Source of the DNA: Burkholderiales bacterium
GTDB taxonomy: Bacteria; Pseudomonadota; Gammaproteobacteria; Burkholderiales; Burkholderiaceae_C
Reading direction: 5' to 3'
Length of the DNA stretch: 7,971 bases
Assembly (NCBI GenBank): GCA_028869035.1
Contig: JAGWTL010000125.1
Location: 1-7,971 of the forward strand
In this document: positions 1 through 6,538 of the stretch, one piece after another
Numbering within the stretch: the first letter of the stretch is position 1
How the letters are laid out: every line of letters begins with the position of its first letter
Notes under the pieces: generated by a model
Told to the model about the DNA's origin: nothing
What the model saw: only the letters and a program-made list of their open reading frames with translations
The model's database searches: none
Program-made: the position numbers and the translations under genes

Positions 1-113
1 CCTGCTGGTGCACCGCCGTGCACTTCAGCCCCGGGCTGCTGGCGCGCGTGCCGGCCGAGGCGCAGCGCCGGGCCTGCATCTGCGCGGCTTGCGCCGGCGT
101 GCAGCCGCGCTGA
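1..113 (+). CDS. Cysteine-rich CWC family protein, C-terminal fragment (partial)
   Basis: The gene enters from the left edge; the first complete codon is at base 3 and the TGA stop is at 111-113. The 36 visible residues start with CWC and continue to a CICAAC motif near the end (C-x-C-x-x-C). This pattern of a CWC tripeptide followed about 25 residues later by a C-x-C-x-x-C cluster resembles the small cysteine-rich CWC family of proteobacteria, which are short proteins of unknown function that probably bind a metal through their cysteines. The N-terminal half, which should carry another cysteine pair, lies outside the window. The stop is 2 bases from the stop of the convergent cytochrome gene, so there is no room for a separate terminator. 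The family call comes from the motif alone, on a short fragment. Confidence 0.65.
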   Translation, partial: CWCTAVHFSPGLLARVPAEAQRRACICAACAGVQPR

Positions 114-115
114 GC

Positions 116-424
116 TCAGCGCGCGCCCTCGATGATCCAGCGCATCAGCGCCACGCATTCCTCGTCACTGACACGTTCATGGGCGGCAATATGGCCGAAC
201 AGGCTGCCGGCGCGCAGCTTGTCAGCCAGCCGCTGCGGCGCCTCGGCCTGGCCGCGGTAGCGCGCATAGCGTTCGGCCAGTTCGGCAAAAGCCGGTGCGC
301 CACGGCGCGGGGGTTCGCCATGGCAGCTGTAGCAGCCTTTGTCCAGCGCCAGCTGGGAGCTGGCCTGGGCGAGCGGGGCGAGCACCGCGAGGGCGAGAAG
401 GAGCAGGAGGCGGCGCGTGGACAT
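116..424 (-). CDS. Small secreted monohaem c-type cytochrome lacking the usual Met-ligand motif
   Basis: This is a 102-residue protein. Residues 1-21 form a Sec signal peptide: STRR, then a leucine-rich core, then a likely cleavage after AQA, so the mature protein is periplasmic. One haem-binding motif CYSCH is at residues 31-35; Cys31 and Cys34 would attach the haem covalently and His35 is the proximal ligand. The mature length of about 81 residues fits class I cytochromes of the c5/c551 or c4-domain type, which shuttle single electrons in the periplasm. The C-terminal helix (VSDEE to MRWI, residues 85-97) fits the same fold. The odd point is the segment before that helix: the usual MPP-type loop that gives the methionine ligand is absent and reads GHIAAHER (77-84), with His78 and His82. 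Its redox partner is unknown. The gene diverges from the cation transporter across 64 bases, and its Shine-Dalgarno is weak (CAGGG just before ATG). Confidence 0.85.
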   Translation of the reverse strand: MSTRRLLLLLALAVLAPLAQASSQLALDKGCYSCHGEPPRRGAPAFAELAERYARYRGQAEAPQRLADKLRAGSLFGHIAAHERVSDEECVALMRWIIEGAR

Positions 425-474
425 GGCCCTGATGCTGCCACCAAAGCGCGCGGCCTGCTAGCATCTGCATCAAC

Positions 475-482
475 AAAGAGAG
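475..482 (+). promoter_or_regulatory. Weak Shine-Dalgarno for the CDF transporter
   Basis: The purine run AAAGAGAG ends 6 bases before the ATG at 489. It supports that start over the in-frame ATG at codon 12. The match to GGAGG is only partial. I found no convincing -35/-10 pair in the 64-base gap (425-488) for either divergent gene. Confidence 0.45.
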
Positions 483-488
483 AACAAC

Positions 489-1616
489 ATGGCACGCAGC
501 AATGAAGAACAGCGCCAGGCCATGCGCTCGACCTGGATCAGCGTGTGGGTCAACGTGTTTCTGGCCAGCGCGCAGGTGGCCATCGGCCTGTTTGCGCGGT
601 CCCAGGCCCTGATCGCCGACGGCCTGCACTCCCTGTCCGACCTGGTGGCCGATGCCGTGGTGCTGGTGGCCGCTCGCCATTCGCACGCGGACGCCGACGA
701 GAACCACCCCTACGGCCATGCCCGTTTCGAGACCGCGGCCTCGCTGGCCATCGGCCTGATCCTGCTGGGCACCGGCGTGGGCATGGTGTGGACGGCGGGC
801 GTGCGCCTGCACGATGGCCAGGGCATCCATGCCGTGCATCCGCTGGCTCTGGTCACCGCCTTGCTGACCCTGCTGGCCAAGGAGGGGCTGTTTCGCTACA
901 TGCGCCATGTGGGCGAGCGCCTGAAGTCGTCCATGCTGATCGCCAATGCCTGGCACGCGCGCGCCGACGCGGCGTCCTCGCTGGTGGTGGCGGCCGGCAT
1001 CGGCGCCAACCTGCTGGGCTACCACAGCATGGACTCGGTGGCTGCCGTCATCGTGGGCTTCATGATCGTCAAGGCCGGCTGGGGCTTCTCGGTCGACGCC
1101 TTCCACAGCCTGACCGACCACGCGCTCGATCCGGAGGAGATCGAGCGCATCCGCAAGACGGTGGAAGCCGTCGGCGGCGTGCACGGCGTGCATGAGCTGC
1201 GCACGCGCCGCATGGGCGACTGGGCCGTGATCGACATGCATGTGGAGGTGGACGCGCACCTCACCGTGTCCGAAGGGCATTACATTGCCGAGCAGATTGC
1301 CGCGCAGGTCAAGGCGGCGCACCGCGTGGCCGAATGCACGGTGCACATCGACCCGGGCACGGTGCGCCACCTGGAACGTGTGCTGGCGCTGCCGCCGCGT
1401 GCCGAGGTGCAGGCTCGGGTGCGGGCCGCGCTGGGTCGTCCCGCCGAGTTGCGCCTGCATTACCTCGACAGCGGGCTGGAGGTGGAGGCCGAGCTGGCCA
1501 GCCACGTGACACCGGCCGAACTGCAGCGCCTGCAGCAGGCGATGCAGGAGGCGCTGGCCGGCACGCACCTGGCGCGCGTGCACCTGAGCTGCGCACCCGC
1601 GGGCATGCACGCATGA
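489..1616 (+). CDS. Cation diffusion facilitator (CDF) family metal transporter with extended C-terminus
   Basis: This 375-residue inner-membrane protein probably exports a divalent cation (zinc, iron, cobalt or similar) in exchange for protons. About six hydrophobic segments occupy residues 15-205. The transport-site residues are visible: His47 and Asp51 in helix 2 (ADGLHSLSD) and His156 and Asp160 in helix 5 (NAWHARAD), a HD-HD set in place of the DD-HD set of E. coli FieF/YiiP. The HPYGHARFE motif (73-81) before helix 3 is typical of the FieF-like branch, and the loop before it is rich in His and Asp. A cytoplasmic dimerisation domain spans about 213-293. A further 80 residues follow, longer than the roughly 300-residue family norm, and look like a second alpha-beta domain of the same kind. 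The gene heads a three-gene unit; its TGA overlaps the ATG of the MFS gene. Substrate cannot be decided from sequence. Confidence 0.9.
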   Translation: MARSNEEQRQAMRSTWISVWVNVFLASAQVAIGLFARSQALIADGLHSLSDLVADAVVLVAARHSHADADENHPYGHARFETAASLAIGLILLGTGVGMVWTAGVRLHDGQGIHAVHPLALVTALLTLLAKEGLFRYMRHVGERLKSSMLIANAWHARADAASSLVVAAGIGANLLGYHSMDSVAAVIVGFMIVKAGWGFSVDAFHSLTDHALDPEEIERIRKTVEAVGGVHGVHELRTRRMGDWAVIDMHVEVDAHLTVSEGHYIAEQIAAQVKAAHRVAECTVHIDPGTVRHLERVLALPPRAEVQARVRAALGRPAELRLHYLDSGLEVEAELASHVTPAELQRLQQAMQEALAGTHLARVHLSCAPAGMHA

Positions 1617-3073
1617 CGCAGGCCGGCACCCTGCAGGACATGCAGGCGCGCTACGGCGAGCGCTACCGCTGGCTGCTGCTGCTGGCCGTGATGGTGGGCA
1701 CCATGGCCTCCATCATGTCCTCGACCATCATCAACGTGGCCATCCCCGACATGAGCCACCAGTTCACGCTGGGGCAGGAGCGCGCGCAGTGGGCCACCTC
1801 CAGCTTCATGGTGGCGACCACGGTGGCCATGCTGTGCACGCCCTGGCTGCTGGCGAGTTTCGGCTACCGCCGCACCTATGCGGTGGCCATGCTGATGCTG
1901 ATGGTGGGGGGCGTGGCGGGCGGGCTGGCCGGCAATTTCGAGGTGGTACTGGGCGCGCGCGTGGTCGAGGGCCTGGCCGCGGGCGTGGTGCAGCCCATCC
2001 CGGCCATCATCATCATGCGCGCCTTCGCGGCGCACGAGCGCGGGCGCGCCGGCGGCATCTTCGGCATGGGCGTGGTGCTGGCCCCCGCGCTGGGGCCCAG
2101 CATCGGCGGCCTGCTGGTGGACTGGTTTGGCTGGCGTTCCATCTTCTTCATGGTTGTGCCTTTCTGCCTGGCCTCCCTGTGGCTGGCCTTCCGTTATGTG
2201 CCCACCACCTCGCCGGGCGGCGGCGCGCCGGACCGCCGGGGCAACCGCCTGGACTGGAAGGGCCTGCTGCTGGCCGCGGCGGGCACCCTGTGCCTGCTCA
2301 ACGGCATGGTCGAGCTGCACGGCGCGGCTTCCGCGCGGGCCTGGAGCCTGCTGGGCCTGGCGCTGGCCTGCGCGGTGGTGTTCATCCTCTGGCAGCGGCG
2401 CCAGGCCCGGCGCGGCGACATGCCGCTCATGCACCCGGACCTGTTCGCCTTCCGCTCCTTCGCCATGGGCAGCCTGGTGGCCTTCATCTACGGCACGGCC
2501 CTGTTCGGCTCCACCTACCTGCTGCCGCTGTACATCCAGATGGCGCAGCAGCTCTCGGCCTCGCACGTGGGCACCATCATGCTGCCGGCCGGCCTGGTGC
2601 TGGCGGTGACCATACCGCTGGCGGGCCGCCTGTCGGACCACTGGCCGATCCGCGTGCTGATCTGTCTGGGCCTGGCGCTGCTCGCCGCCTCCTTTGCACT
2701 GATGGTGACGATCAGCCTGCACGCCACGCTGTGGCTGCTGGTGGCCTGGGTGGTGCTGGGGCGCATCGGCCTGGGTTTCATCCTGCCTTCGCTGAACAAC
2801 GGCGCCATGGCCGGCCTGGAGCCGCGCCTGATCTCGCAGGCCTCCAGCGCCATCAACTTCCTGCGCATGCTGGGCGGCGCGGTCGGTGTGAGCCTGTGCG
2901 GCATCGTGCTGGAATGGCGCATCGCCGCGCACGGCGACAGCCTGAGCCGCCCCGACAGCAGCCTGGCGCGGCTGGCCGCCTTCGACGAGACCTTCGTGAT
3001 GCTGGCGCTGATCTGTGCTCTGGCCATGCTGGCGGCCTGGCAGATGCGCGCGAGCGCACGAACGGAGGTGTAG
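1613..3073 (+). CDS. DHA2-type (14-helix) MFS drug/organic solute exporter
   Basis: This 486-residue integral membrane protein resembles the EmrB/QacA (DHA2) group of proton-driven exporters. Hydrophobic segments fit 14 helices: six in the first half, a Pro/Gly-rich linker near 187-204, two extra central helices (about 206-227 and 233-253), then six more. Motif C of antiporters is clear at the end of helix 5 (APALGPSIGG), followed by the DWFGWRSIFF stretch common in this family. The helix-1 signature, usually LDxTIVNVALP, reads MSSTIINVAIP (35-45), so the conserved Asp is Ser36. The ATG at 1613 overlaps the CDF stop by 4 bases (ATGA), which favours translational coupling; there is no strong Shine-Dalgarno. 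The frame stays open upstream to an ATG at 1334, but that extension lies inside the CDF gene in another frame and is not real. There is no EmrA-type adaptor gene beside it. The substrate is unknown. Confidence 0.88.
   Translation: MTQAGTLQDMQARYGERYRWLLLLAVMVGTMASIMSSTIINVAIPDMSHQFTLGQERAQWATSSFMVATTVAMLCTPWLLASFGYRRTYAVAMLMLMVGGVAGGLAGNFEVVLGARVVEGLAAGVVQPIPAIIIMRAFAAHERGRAGGIFGMGVVLAPALGPSIGGLLVDWFGWRSIFFMVVPFCLASLWLAFRYVPTTSPGGGAPDRRGNRLDWKGLLLAAAGTLCLLNGMVELHGAASARAWSLLGLALACAVVFILWQRRQARRGDMPLMHPDLFAFRSFAMGSLVAFIYGTALFGSTYLLPLYIQMAQQLSASHVGTIMLPAGLVLAVTIPLAGRLSDHWPIRVLICLGLALLAASFALMVTISLHATLWLLVAWVVLGRIGLGFILPSLNNGAMAGLEPRLISQASSAINFLRMLGGAVGVSLCGIVLEWRIAAHGDSLSRPDSSLARLAAFDETFVMLALICALAMLAAWQMRASARTEV
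3064..3070 (+). promoter_or_regulatory. Strong Shine-Dalgarno for the class II amidotransferase
   Basis: GGAGGTG lies at the very end of the MFS gene, 7 bases before the ATG at 3078. It fixes the start so that Cys is residue 2, as the catalytic mechanism needs, and rules out the in-frame ATG at 3015, which would bury the cysteine. Confidence 0.8.
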
Positions 3074-3077
3074 CGCC

Positions 3078-3842
3078 ATGTGCCAGCTGCTGGGCATGAA
3101 CTGCAATGTGCCGACCGACGTGCTGTTCAGCTTCGCGGGTTTTGCCGAGCGCGGCGGGCGCACCGATCACCACGGCGACGGCTGGGGCATCGCCTTCTTT
3201 GAGGACAAGGGCCTGCGCCATTTTGTCGACCACCAGTCGGCGGCCGAGTCACCCGTGGCCGAGCTGATCCGCCATTACCCGATCAAGAGCCGCAACGTGA
3301 TCTCGCACATCCGCAAGGCCACGCAGGGCGCGGTGACGCTGGAGAACTGCCACCCCTTCGTGCGCGAGCTCTGGGGGCGTTACTGGGTGTTCGCGCACAA
3401 CGGCGACCTCAAGGGCTACGCGCCGCGCCTGCACGGCAGCTTTCACCCCGTGGGCCACACCGACAGCGAGCGCGCCTTCTGCTGGCTCATGCAGGAGCTG
3501 GCCAAGTCGCACGCCGATGTGCCCAGCGTGGCCGAGCTCACGCTCACGCTGCGCGAGCTGGTGCCGCAGATCTCGAAGCACGGCACCTTCAATTTCCTGC
3601 TGAGCAATGGCGAGGCGCTGTGGGCCCATGCCTCCACGAGCCTGTACCACGTGGTGCGCCAGCACCCTTTCGGCAGCGCCACCCTGCGCGATGAGGACCT
3701 GAGCATCGATTTCGCCCAGCACGCCGCGCCGGGCGACCGCGTGGCCGTGGTGGTGACCACGCCGCTCACAAGCGATGAAGCCTGGACGCCGCTGGTGCCG
3801 GGCGAGCTCAAGGTTTTTGTGAATGGCGCGGCGCTGGCATGA
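3078..3842 (+). CDS. Stand-alone class II glutamine amidotransferase (YafJ/DUG3-like)
   Basis: The protein has 254 residues, almost the length of E. coli YafJ (255), and is cytoplasmic. It starts MCQLLGMN: after removal of Met1, Cys2 becomes the N-terminal nucleophile of the Ntn-hydrolase glutaminase fold. Other family marks are the HHGDGWGIAF stretch (31-40), SHIRKATQG (76-84, with the substrate-binding Arg79), ENCHPF (89-94), the oxyanion-hole AHNGD (106-110) and HTDSE near residue 131. No synthase domain is attached, so the acceptor for the released ammonia, if any, is unknown. Yeast Dug3, of the same family, works with Dug2 in cleaving the gamma-glutamyl bond of glutathione; the bacterial proteins have no settled role. 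It is the third gene of the unit, 4 bases after the MFS gene, and converges on gshB. The catalytic class is secure; the physiological substrate is not. Confidence 0.9.
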   Translation: MCQLLGMNCNVPTDVLFSFAGFAERGGRTDHHGDGWGIAFFEDKGLRHFVDHQSAAESPVAELIRHYPIKSRNVISHIRKATQGAVTLENCHPFVRELWGRYWVFAHNGDLKGYAPRLHGSFHPVGHTDSERAFCWLMQELAKSHADVPSVAELTLTLRELVPQISKHGTFNFLLSNGEALWAHASTSLYHVVRQHPFGSATLRDEDLSIDFAQHAAPGDRVAVVVTTPLTSDEAWTPLVPGELKVFVNGAALA

Positions 3843-3843
3843 G

Positions 3844-3904
3844 GCCCGCTGCGCGGGCATGATCTTGCGCCTGCGGCGCATCGATGACGCGGGCTTGCGC
3901 CCGC
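3844..3904. terminator. Cluster of three short GC hairpins between convergent genes
   Basis: The 67-base gap between the amidotransferase and gshB stops holds three perfect inverted repeats: GCCCGC/GCGGGC with a TGC loop (3844-3858), GCGCC/GGCGC with a TGC loop (3867-3879), and GCGGGC/GCCCGC with a TTGC loop (3889-3904). Any of them could end transcription from either side. None is followed by a T run, so they are not classic intrinsic terminators; a role as a barrier to read-through or as mRNA 3' end protection is inference. Confidence 0.4.
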
Positions 3905-3909
3905 ATGAC

Positions 3910-4902
3910 TCAAGTCATCTCGCCATCGAGGCCGCTCAGCGGCGAGGTCATGCGCGCGGCCTCCAGGGCGTCGATGAACATGGCGGCCACGTCGAAGCCG
4001 CTCTGGTCGGTGATTTCCTGGAAGCAGGTGGGGCTGGTGACGTTGATCTCGGTCAGGCAGTCGCCGATCACGTCCAGGCCCACCAGCAGCAGGCCGCGGC
4101 GGCTGAGCACCGGGCCGATGGCCTCGGCGATCTCGCGGTCGCGGGCGGAGAGCGGCTGGGCCACGCCCTTGCCGCCGGCCGCCAGATTGCCGCGCACCTC
4201 GCCGCCTTGCGGGATGCGCGCCAGCGCGTAAGGCACGGGCTGGCCGCCGATGACCAGGATGCGCTTGTCGCCCTGGGCAATGGCAGGCAGGAATTTCTGC
4301 ACCATCAGGGACTGCGCGCCGTCGCGGTTCAGCGTCTCGATGATGCTGCCCAGGTTCATGCCGTCCTCGCGCACCCGGAAGATGCCCATGCCGCCCATGC
4401 CGTCCAGGGGCTTCAGGATGATGTCGCGGTGTTGCGCGTGGAAGTCGCGCACGGCCTGCGCCTCGCGCGTGACCAGGGTCGGCGTGGTGAACTGCGGGAA
4501 CTCGAGGATGGCCAGCTTTTCCGGGTGGTCACGCAGCGCGCGCGGCTTGTTGAAGACCCGGGCGCCCTCGCGCTCGGCCTGCTCCAGCAGGTGGGTGGCG
4601 TAGAAGAACTCGCTGTCGAAAGGCGGGTCCTTGCGCATGATGATGGCGTCGAAGTCGCGCAGCGCGGACTGGCGCTGGGCCGGCGGCAGCGGCGACTCGT
4701 GGAACCACTGCTCCTCGTGGCCGGTCAGGCGGATGCGGCGCACATGGGCCTGCACGCCGGTGCTGGCCAGCCAGCTCAGGTGCTGCGGTTCGCAGGCCGC
4801 CAGCGTGTGATTGCGGCGCTGCGCCTCGCGCATCATGGCAAAGGTGCTGTCCTTGTAGGTCTTGAACGATTCCAGCGGGTCGGCGACGAAGAGCAGGTTC
4901 AT
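3910..4902 (-). CDS. gshB: Glutathione synthetase
   Basis: This cytoplasmic ATP-grasp ligase joins gamma-glutamylcysteine and glycine to make glutathione, the second step of glutathione synthesis after GshA. It has 330 residues against 316 in E. coli. The N-terminal domain has ADPLESFKTYKDSTFAM (7-23), matching the DP...KDSSFAM start of the family. RKDPPFD (90-96) and FNKP (117-120) follow. The ATP-grasp part shows ILKPLDGMGGMG (162-173, Lys164 and the glycine-rich loop), QGDKR (210-214), RIPQGGEVRGNLAAGG (229-244), Asp277 and the metal-binding EINVTSPT (285-292). The ATG at 4902 was chosen because MNLLFVADP matches the family N-terminus; upstream in-frame starts (for example 4950) only add unrelated residues. 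No good Shine-Dalgarno precedes it. It is divergent from lptA, and gshA is not in the window. The identification is secure. Confidence 0.97.
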   Translation of the reverse strand: MNLLFVADPLESFKTYKDSTFAMMREAQRRNHTLAACEPQHLSWLASTGVQAHVRRIRLTGHEEQWFHESPLPPAQRQSALRDFDAIIMRKDPPFDSEFFYATHLLEQAEREGARVFNKPRALRDHPEKLAILEFPQFTTPTLVTREAQAVRDFHAQHRDIILKPLDGMGGMGIFRVREDGMNLGSIIETLNRDGAQSLMVQKFLPAIAQGDKRILVIGGQPVPYALARIPQGGEVRGNLAAGGKGVAQPLSARDREIAEAIGPVLSRRGLLLVGLDVIGDCLTEINVTSPTCFQEITDQSGFDVAAMFIDALEAARMTSPLSGLDGEMT

Positions 4903-5011
4903 GAGTGGCGCGGCAGGGCTTGGGGTGGCTGGAAGTCTCTCACGAAACATCGGAAGACACGCAGCAGGGGCCCGGCAAGCACACGCACCGCCCAGGGGCA
5001 AAAGCAAGGAC

Positions 5012-5039
5012 TGGACCAGTCGTCCGACCCGATTACAAT
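5012..5039 (+). promoter_or_regulatory. Possible sigma-70 promoter for lptA-lptB
   Basis: TGGACC (5012-5017, 4 of 6 matches to TTGACA) and TACAAT (5034-5039, 5 of 6 to TATAAT) are 16 bases apart, in the 172-base gap between divergent gshB and lptA. Transcription would start near 5046, about 30 bases before the lptA ATG. The -10 is good and the -35 moderate. I saw no comparable pair for gshB on the other strand. Confidence 0.4.
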
Positions 5040-5074
5040 GCCCCAGACCTCCAAAGAGCAAGATTCGTGCCTTT

Positions 5075-5674
5075 ATGAAATTCCCACTCCTCCGCCTTCT
5101 GCTGTGCGCGGCCTGTGCACTGAACGCGGGCGTGGTCGGTGCCGAGAAGGCCGATGCCAAGAAACCGATGAACATCGAGGCCGACGCCCTGAGGTACGAC
5201 GACCTCAAGCAGACCAGTGTCTTCAGCGGCAATGTGGTGCTGACCCGGGGCTCCATCATCATCAAGGGCGCGCGCATCGAGGTGCGCCAGGACCCGCAGG
5301 GTTACCAGTTCGGCGTGGTGACGGCCGAAGCCGGCCAGCGCGCCTTCTTCCGCCAGAAGCGCGACGGCGAGGACGAATACATCGAGGGTGAGAGCGAGAC
5401 CATCGAATACGACGGCCGCGCCGACGTGTTCAAGCTGATCAAGGACGCCCGCCTGCGCCGCCTGCGCGGCGCCCAGGTGGCCGATGTGGTGACCGGCAAC
5501 GTCATCCAGTACAACAGCCTGACCGATGTGTTCACGGTGGACGGCAGTCCGCAAAAGGGCGGCGAGCGTGTGCGCGCCACGCTGACGCCGCGCAGCGAGG
5601 CGCCGCAGCCCGCCGCGCCGCGGCCGGCCCTGCCCCTGCGCAACGACGACAGCCTGAGCGGAGGGCGCAAGTGA
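5075..5674 (+). CDS. lptA: Lipopolysaccharide transport periplasmic protein LptA
   Basis: LptA forms the periplasmic bridge that carries lipopolysaccharide from the inner-membrane LptBFGC complex to LptD in the outer membrane. The protein has 199 residues (E. coli 185). Residues 1-23 are a signal peptide (MKF, hydrophobic core, VGA cleavage). The OstA-like beta-jellyroll domain runs from MNIEADALRYDD (32-43) to about residue 160, with the recurring strand patterns FSGNVVLTRG, YIEGESETIEYDG and VIQYNS. A proline/alanine-rich tail ends the protein. The ATG at 5075 directly precedes the signal peptide and is the only sensible start, although the Shine-Dalgarno is weak. The TGA overlaps the GTG of lptB by 4 bases, consistent with a coupled operon. 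In many relatives kdsC and lptC sit just upstream; here the divergent gshB takes that place. Confidence 0.93.
   Translation: MKFPLLRLLLCAACALNAGVVGAEKADAKKPMNIEADALRYDDLKQTSVFSGNVVLTRGSIIIKGARIEVRQDPQGYQFGVVTAEAGQRAFFRQKRDGEDEYIEGESETIEYDGRADVFKLIKDARLRRLRGAQVADVVTGNVIQYNSLTDVFTVDGSPQKGGERVRATLTPRSEAPQPAAPRPALPLRNDDSLSGGRK
5660..5665 (+). promoter_or_regulatory. Shine-Dalgarno for lptB with GTG start
   Basis: GGAGGG lies inside the end of lptA, 5 bases before the GTG at 5671. It supports this non-ATG start, which overlaps the lptA stop (GTGA), over any start nearer the conserved ABC domain. Confidence 0.7.
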
Positions 5675-6501
5675 GCGACAGCCAGCAGTTGGCCGGCACC
5701 ATCCCGCCCGATTCCCAGTCCGATTCAGCCCTCGCCCAGGACACGCAGCCCGGCGCCGACACCAGCCGCCTGGAGGCGCGCCACCTCAAGAAGTTCTACG
5801 GCAGCCGCGAGGTCGTCAAGGACGTCTCGCTGACCGTGCGCAAGGGCGAGGTGGTGGGCCTGCTGGGCCCCAACGGCGCGGGCAAGACCACCTCCTTCTA
5901 CATGATCGTGGGCCTGGTGCGCGCCAGCGCCGGCGAGATCCGCATCGACGACGAGGCGGTGGAACACATGCCCATCCACCAGCGCGCGCGCCTGGGTCTG
6001 AGCTATCTGCCACAGGAGGCATCGATCTTCCGCAAGCTCAACGTCGAGGACAATGTGCGCGCCGTGCTGGAACTGCAGCGCGACGAGGCCGGCCAACCCT
6101 TGCGCAAGGACGAGATCGAGCACCGCCTAACGGCCCTGCTGCAGGACCTGCGCGTGGAGTCGCTGCGCGCTTCGCCCGCGCTGGCGCTGTCGGGCGGCGA
6201 ACGCCGCCGCGTGGAAATCGCGCGCGCCCTGGCCACGCAACCGCGTTTCATCCTGCTGGACGAACCTTTCGCCGGCATCGACCCGATCGCGGTGATCGAG
6301 ATCCAGCGCATCATCAGCTTCCTGAAAGCGCGCGGCATCGGCGTGCTGATCACCGACCACAACGTGCGCGAGACCCTGGGCATCTGCGACCACGCCTACA
6401 TCATCAGCGAGGGCCGCGTGCTGGCCCAGGGCACACCGGCCGACATTGTCAACAACGCCGACGTGCGCCGGGTCTACCTGGGCGAGCACTTCAAGATGTG
6501 A
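5671..6501 (+). CDS. lptB: LPS export ABC transporter ATP-binding protein LptB
   Basis: LptB is the ATPase that, as a dimer with LptF, LptG and LptC, pulls lipopolysaccharide out of the inner membrane. All nucleotide-binding motifs are present: Walker A GPNGAGKT (66-73), Q-loop Gln115 (YLPQEASIFRKL), signature LSGGERRR (173-180), Walker B FILLDEP (193-199) with catalytic Glu198, D-loop around AGIDP (201-205), and switch His230 (TDHNVRE). The LPQEASIFRKL segment and the C-terminal YLGEHFKM are typical of LptB. The protein has 276 residues against 241 in E. coli; the difference is mainly a polar, Ser/Gln/Asp-rich N-terminal extension of about 32 residues before the domain begins at LEARHLKKFYG. 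The start is GTG, overlapping lptA. The genes for LptF, LptG and LptC are not in the window. Confidence 0.96.
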   Translation: MSDSQQLAGTIPPDSQSDSALAQDTQPGADTSRLEARHLKKFYGSREVVKDVSLTVRKGEVVGLLGPNGAGKTTSFYMIVGLVRASAGEIRIDDEAVEHMPIHQRARLGLSYLPQEASIFRKLNVEDNVRAVLELQRDEAGQPLRKDEIEHRLTALLQDLRVESLRASPALALSGGERRRVEIARALATQPRFILLDEPFAGIDPIAVIEIQRIISFLKARGIGVLITDHNVRETLGICDHAYIISEGRVLAQGTPADIVNNADVRRVYLGEHFKM

Positions 6502-6538
6502 CTATGGCCCCCACGCTCGGCACTGGCGTGTCCTCGCT

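Noticed and set aside
222..1610. Long minus-strand open frame rich in His, Gln and Ala opposite the CDF gene
   Set aside because: It is a by-product of GC-biased third positions in the CDF gene. It has low-complexity composition and no recognisable domain, and it overlaps the cytochrome gene as well.
1460..3163. Minus-strand 567-codon open frame opposite the MFS gene
   Set aside because: Same cause: composition is His/Gln/Arg-rich with no motif, while the plus-strand frame has clear membrane helices and MFS motifs.
5075..5145. Lipobox in the LptA signal peptide (Cys11 or Cys14)
   Set aside because: The cysteines are too close to the N-terminus and the preceding residues do not match L-A/S-G/A-C; a normal cleavage after Ala23 fits better and agrees with the soluble role of LptA.
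3823..5391. Plus-strand 522-codon open frame across gshB and lptA
   Set aside because: It reads antisense through gshB and then out of frame through lptA. Both real genes have conserved catalytic or fold motifs.
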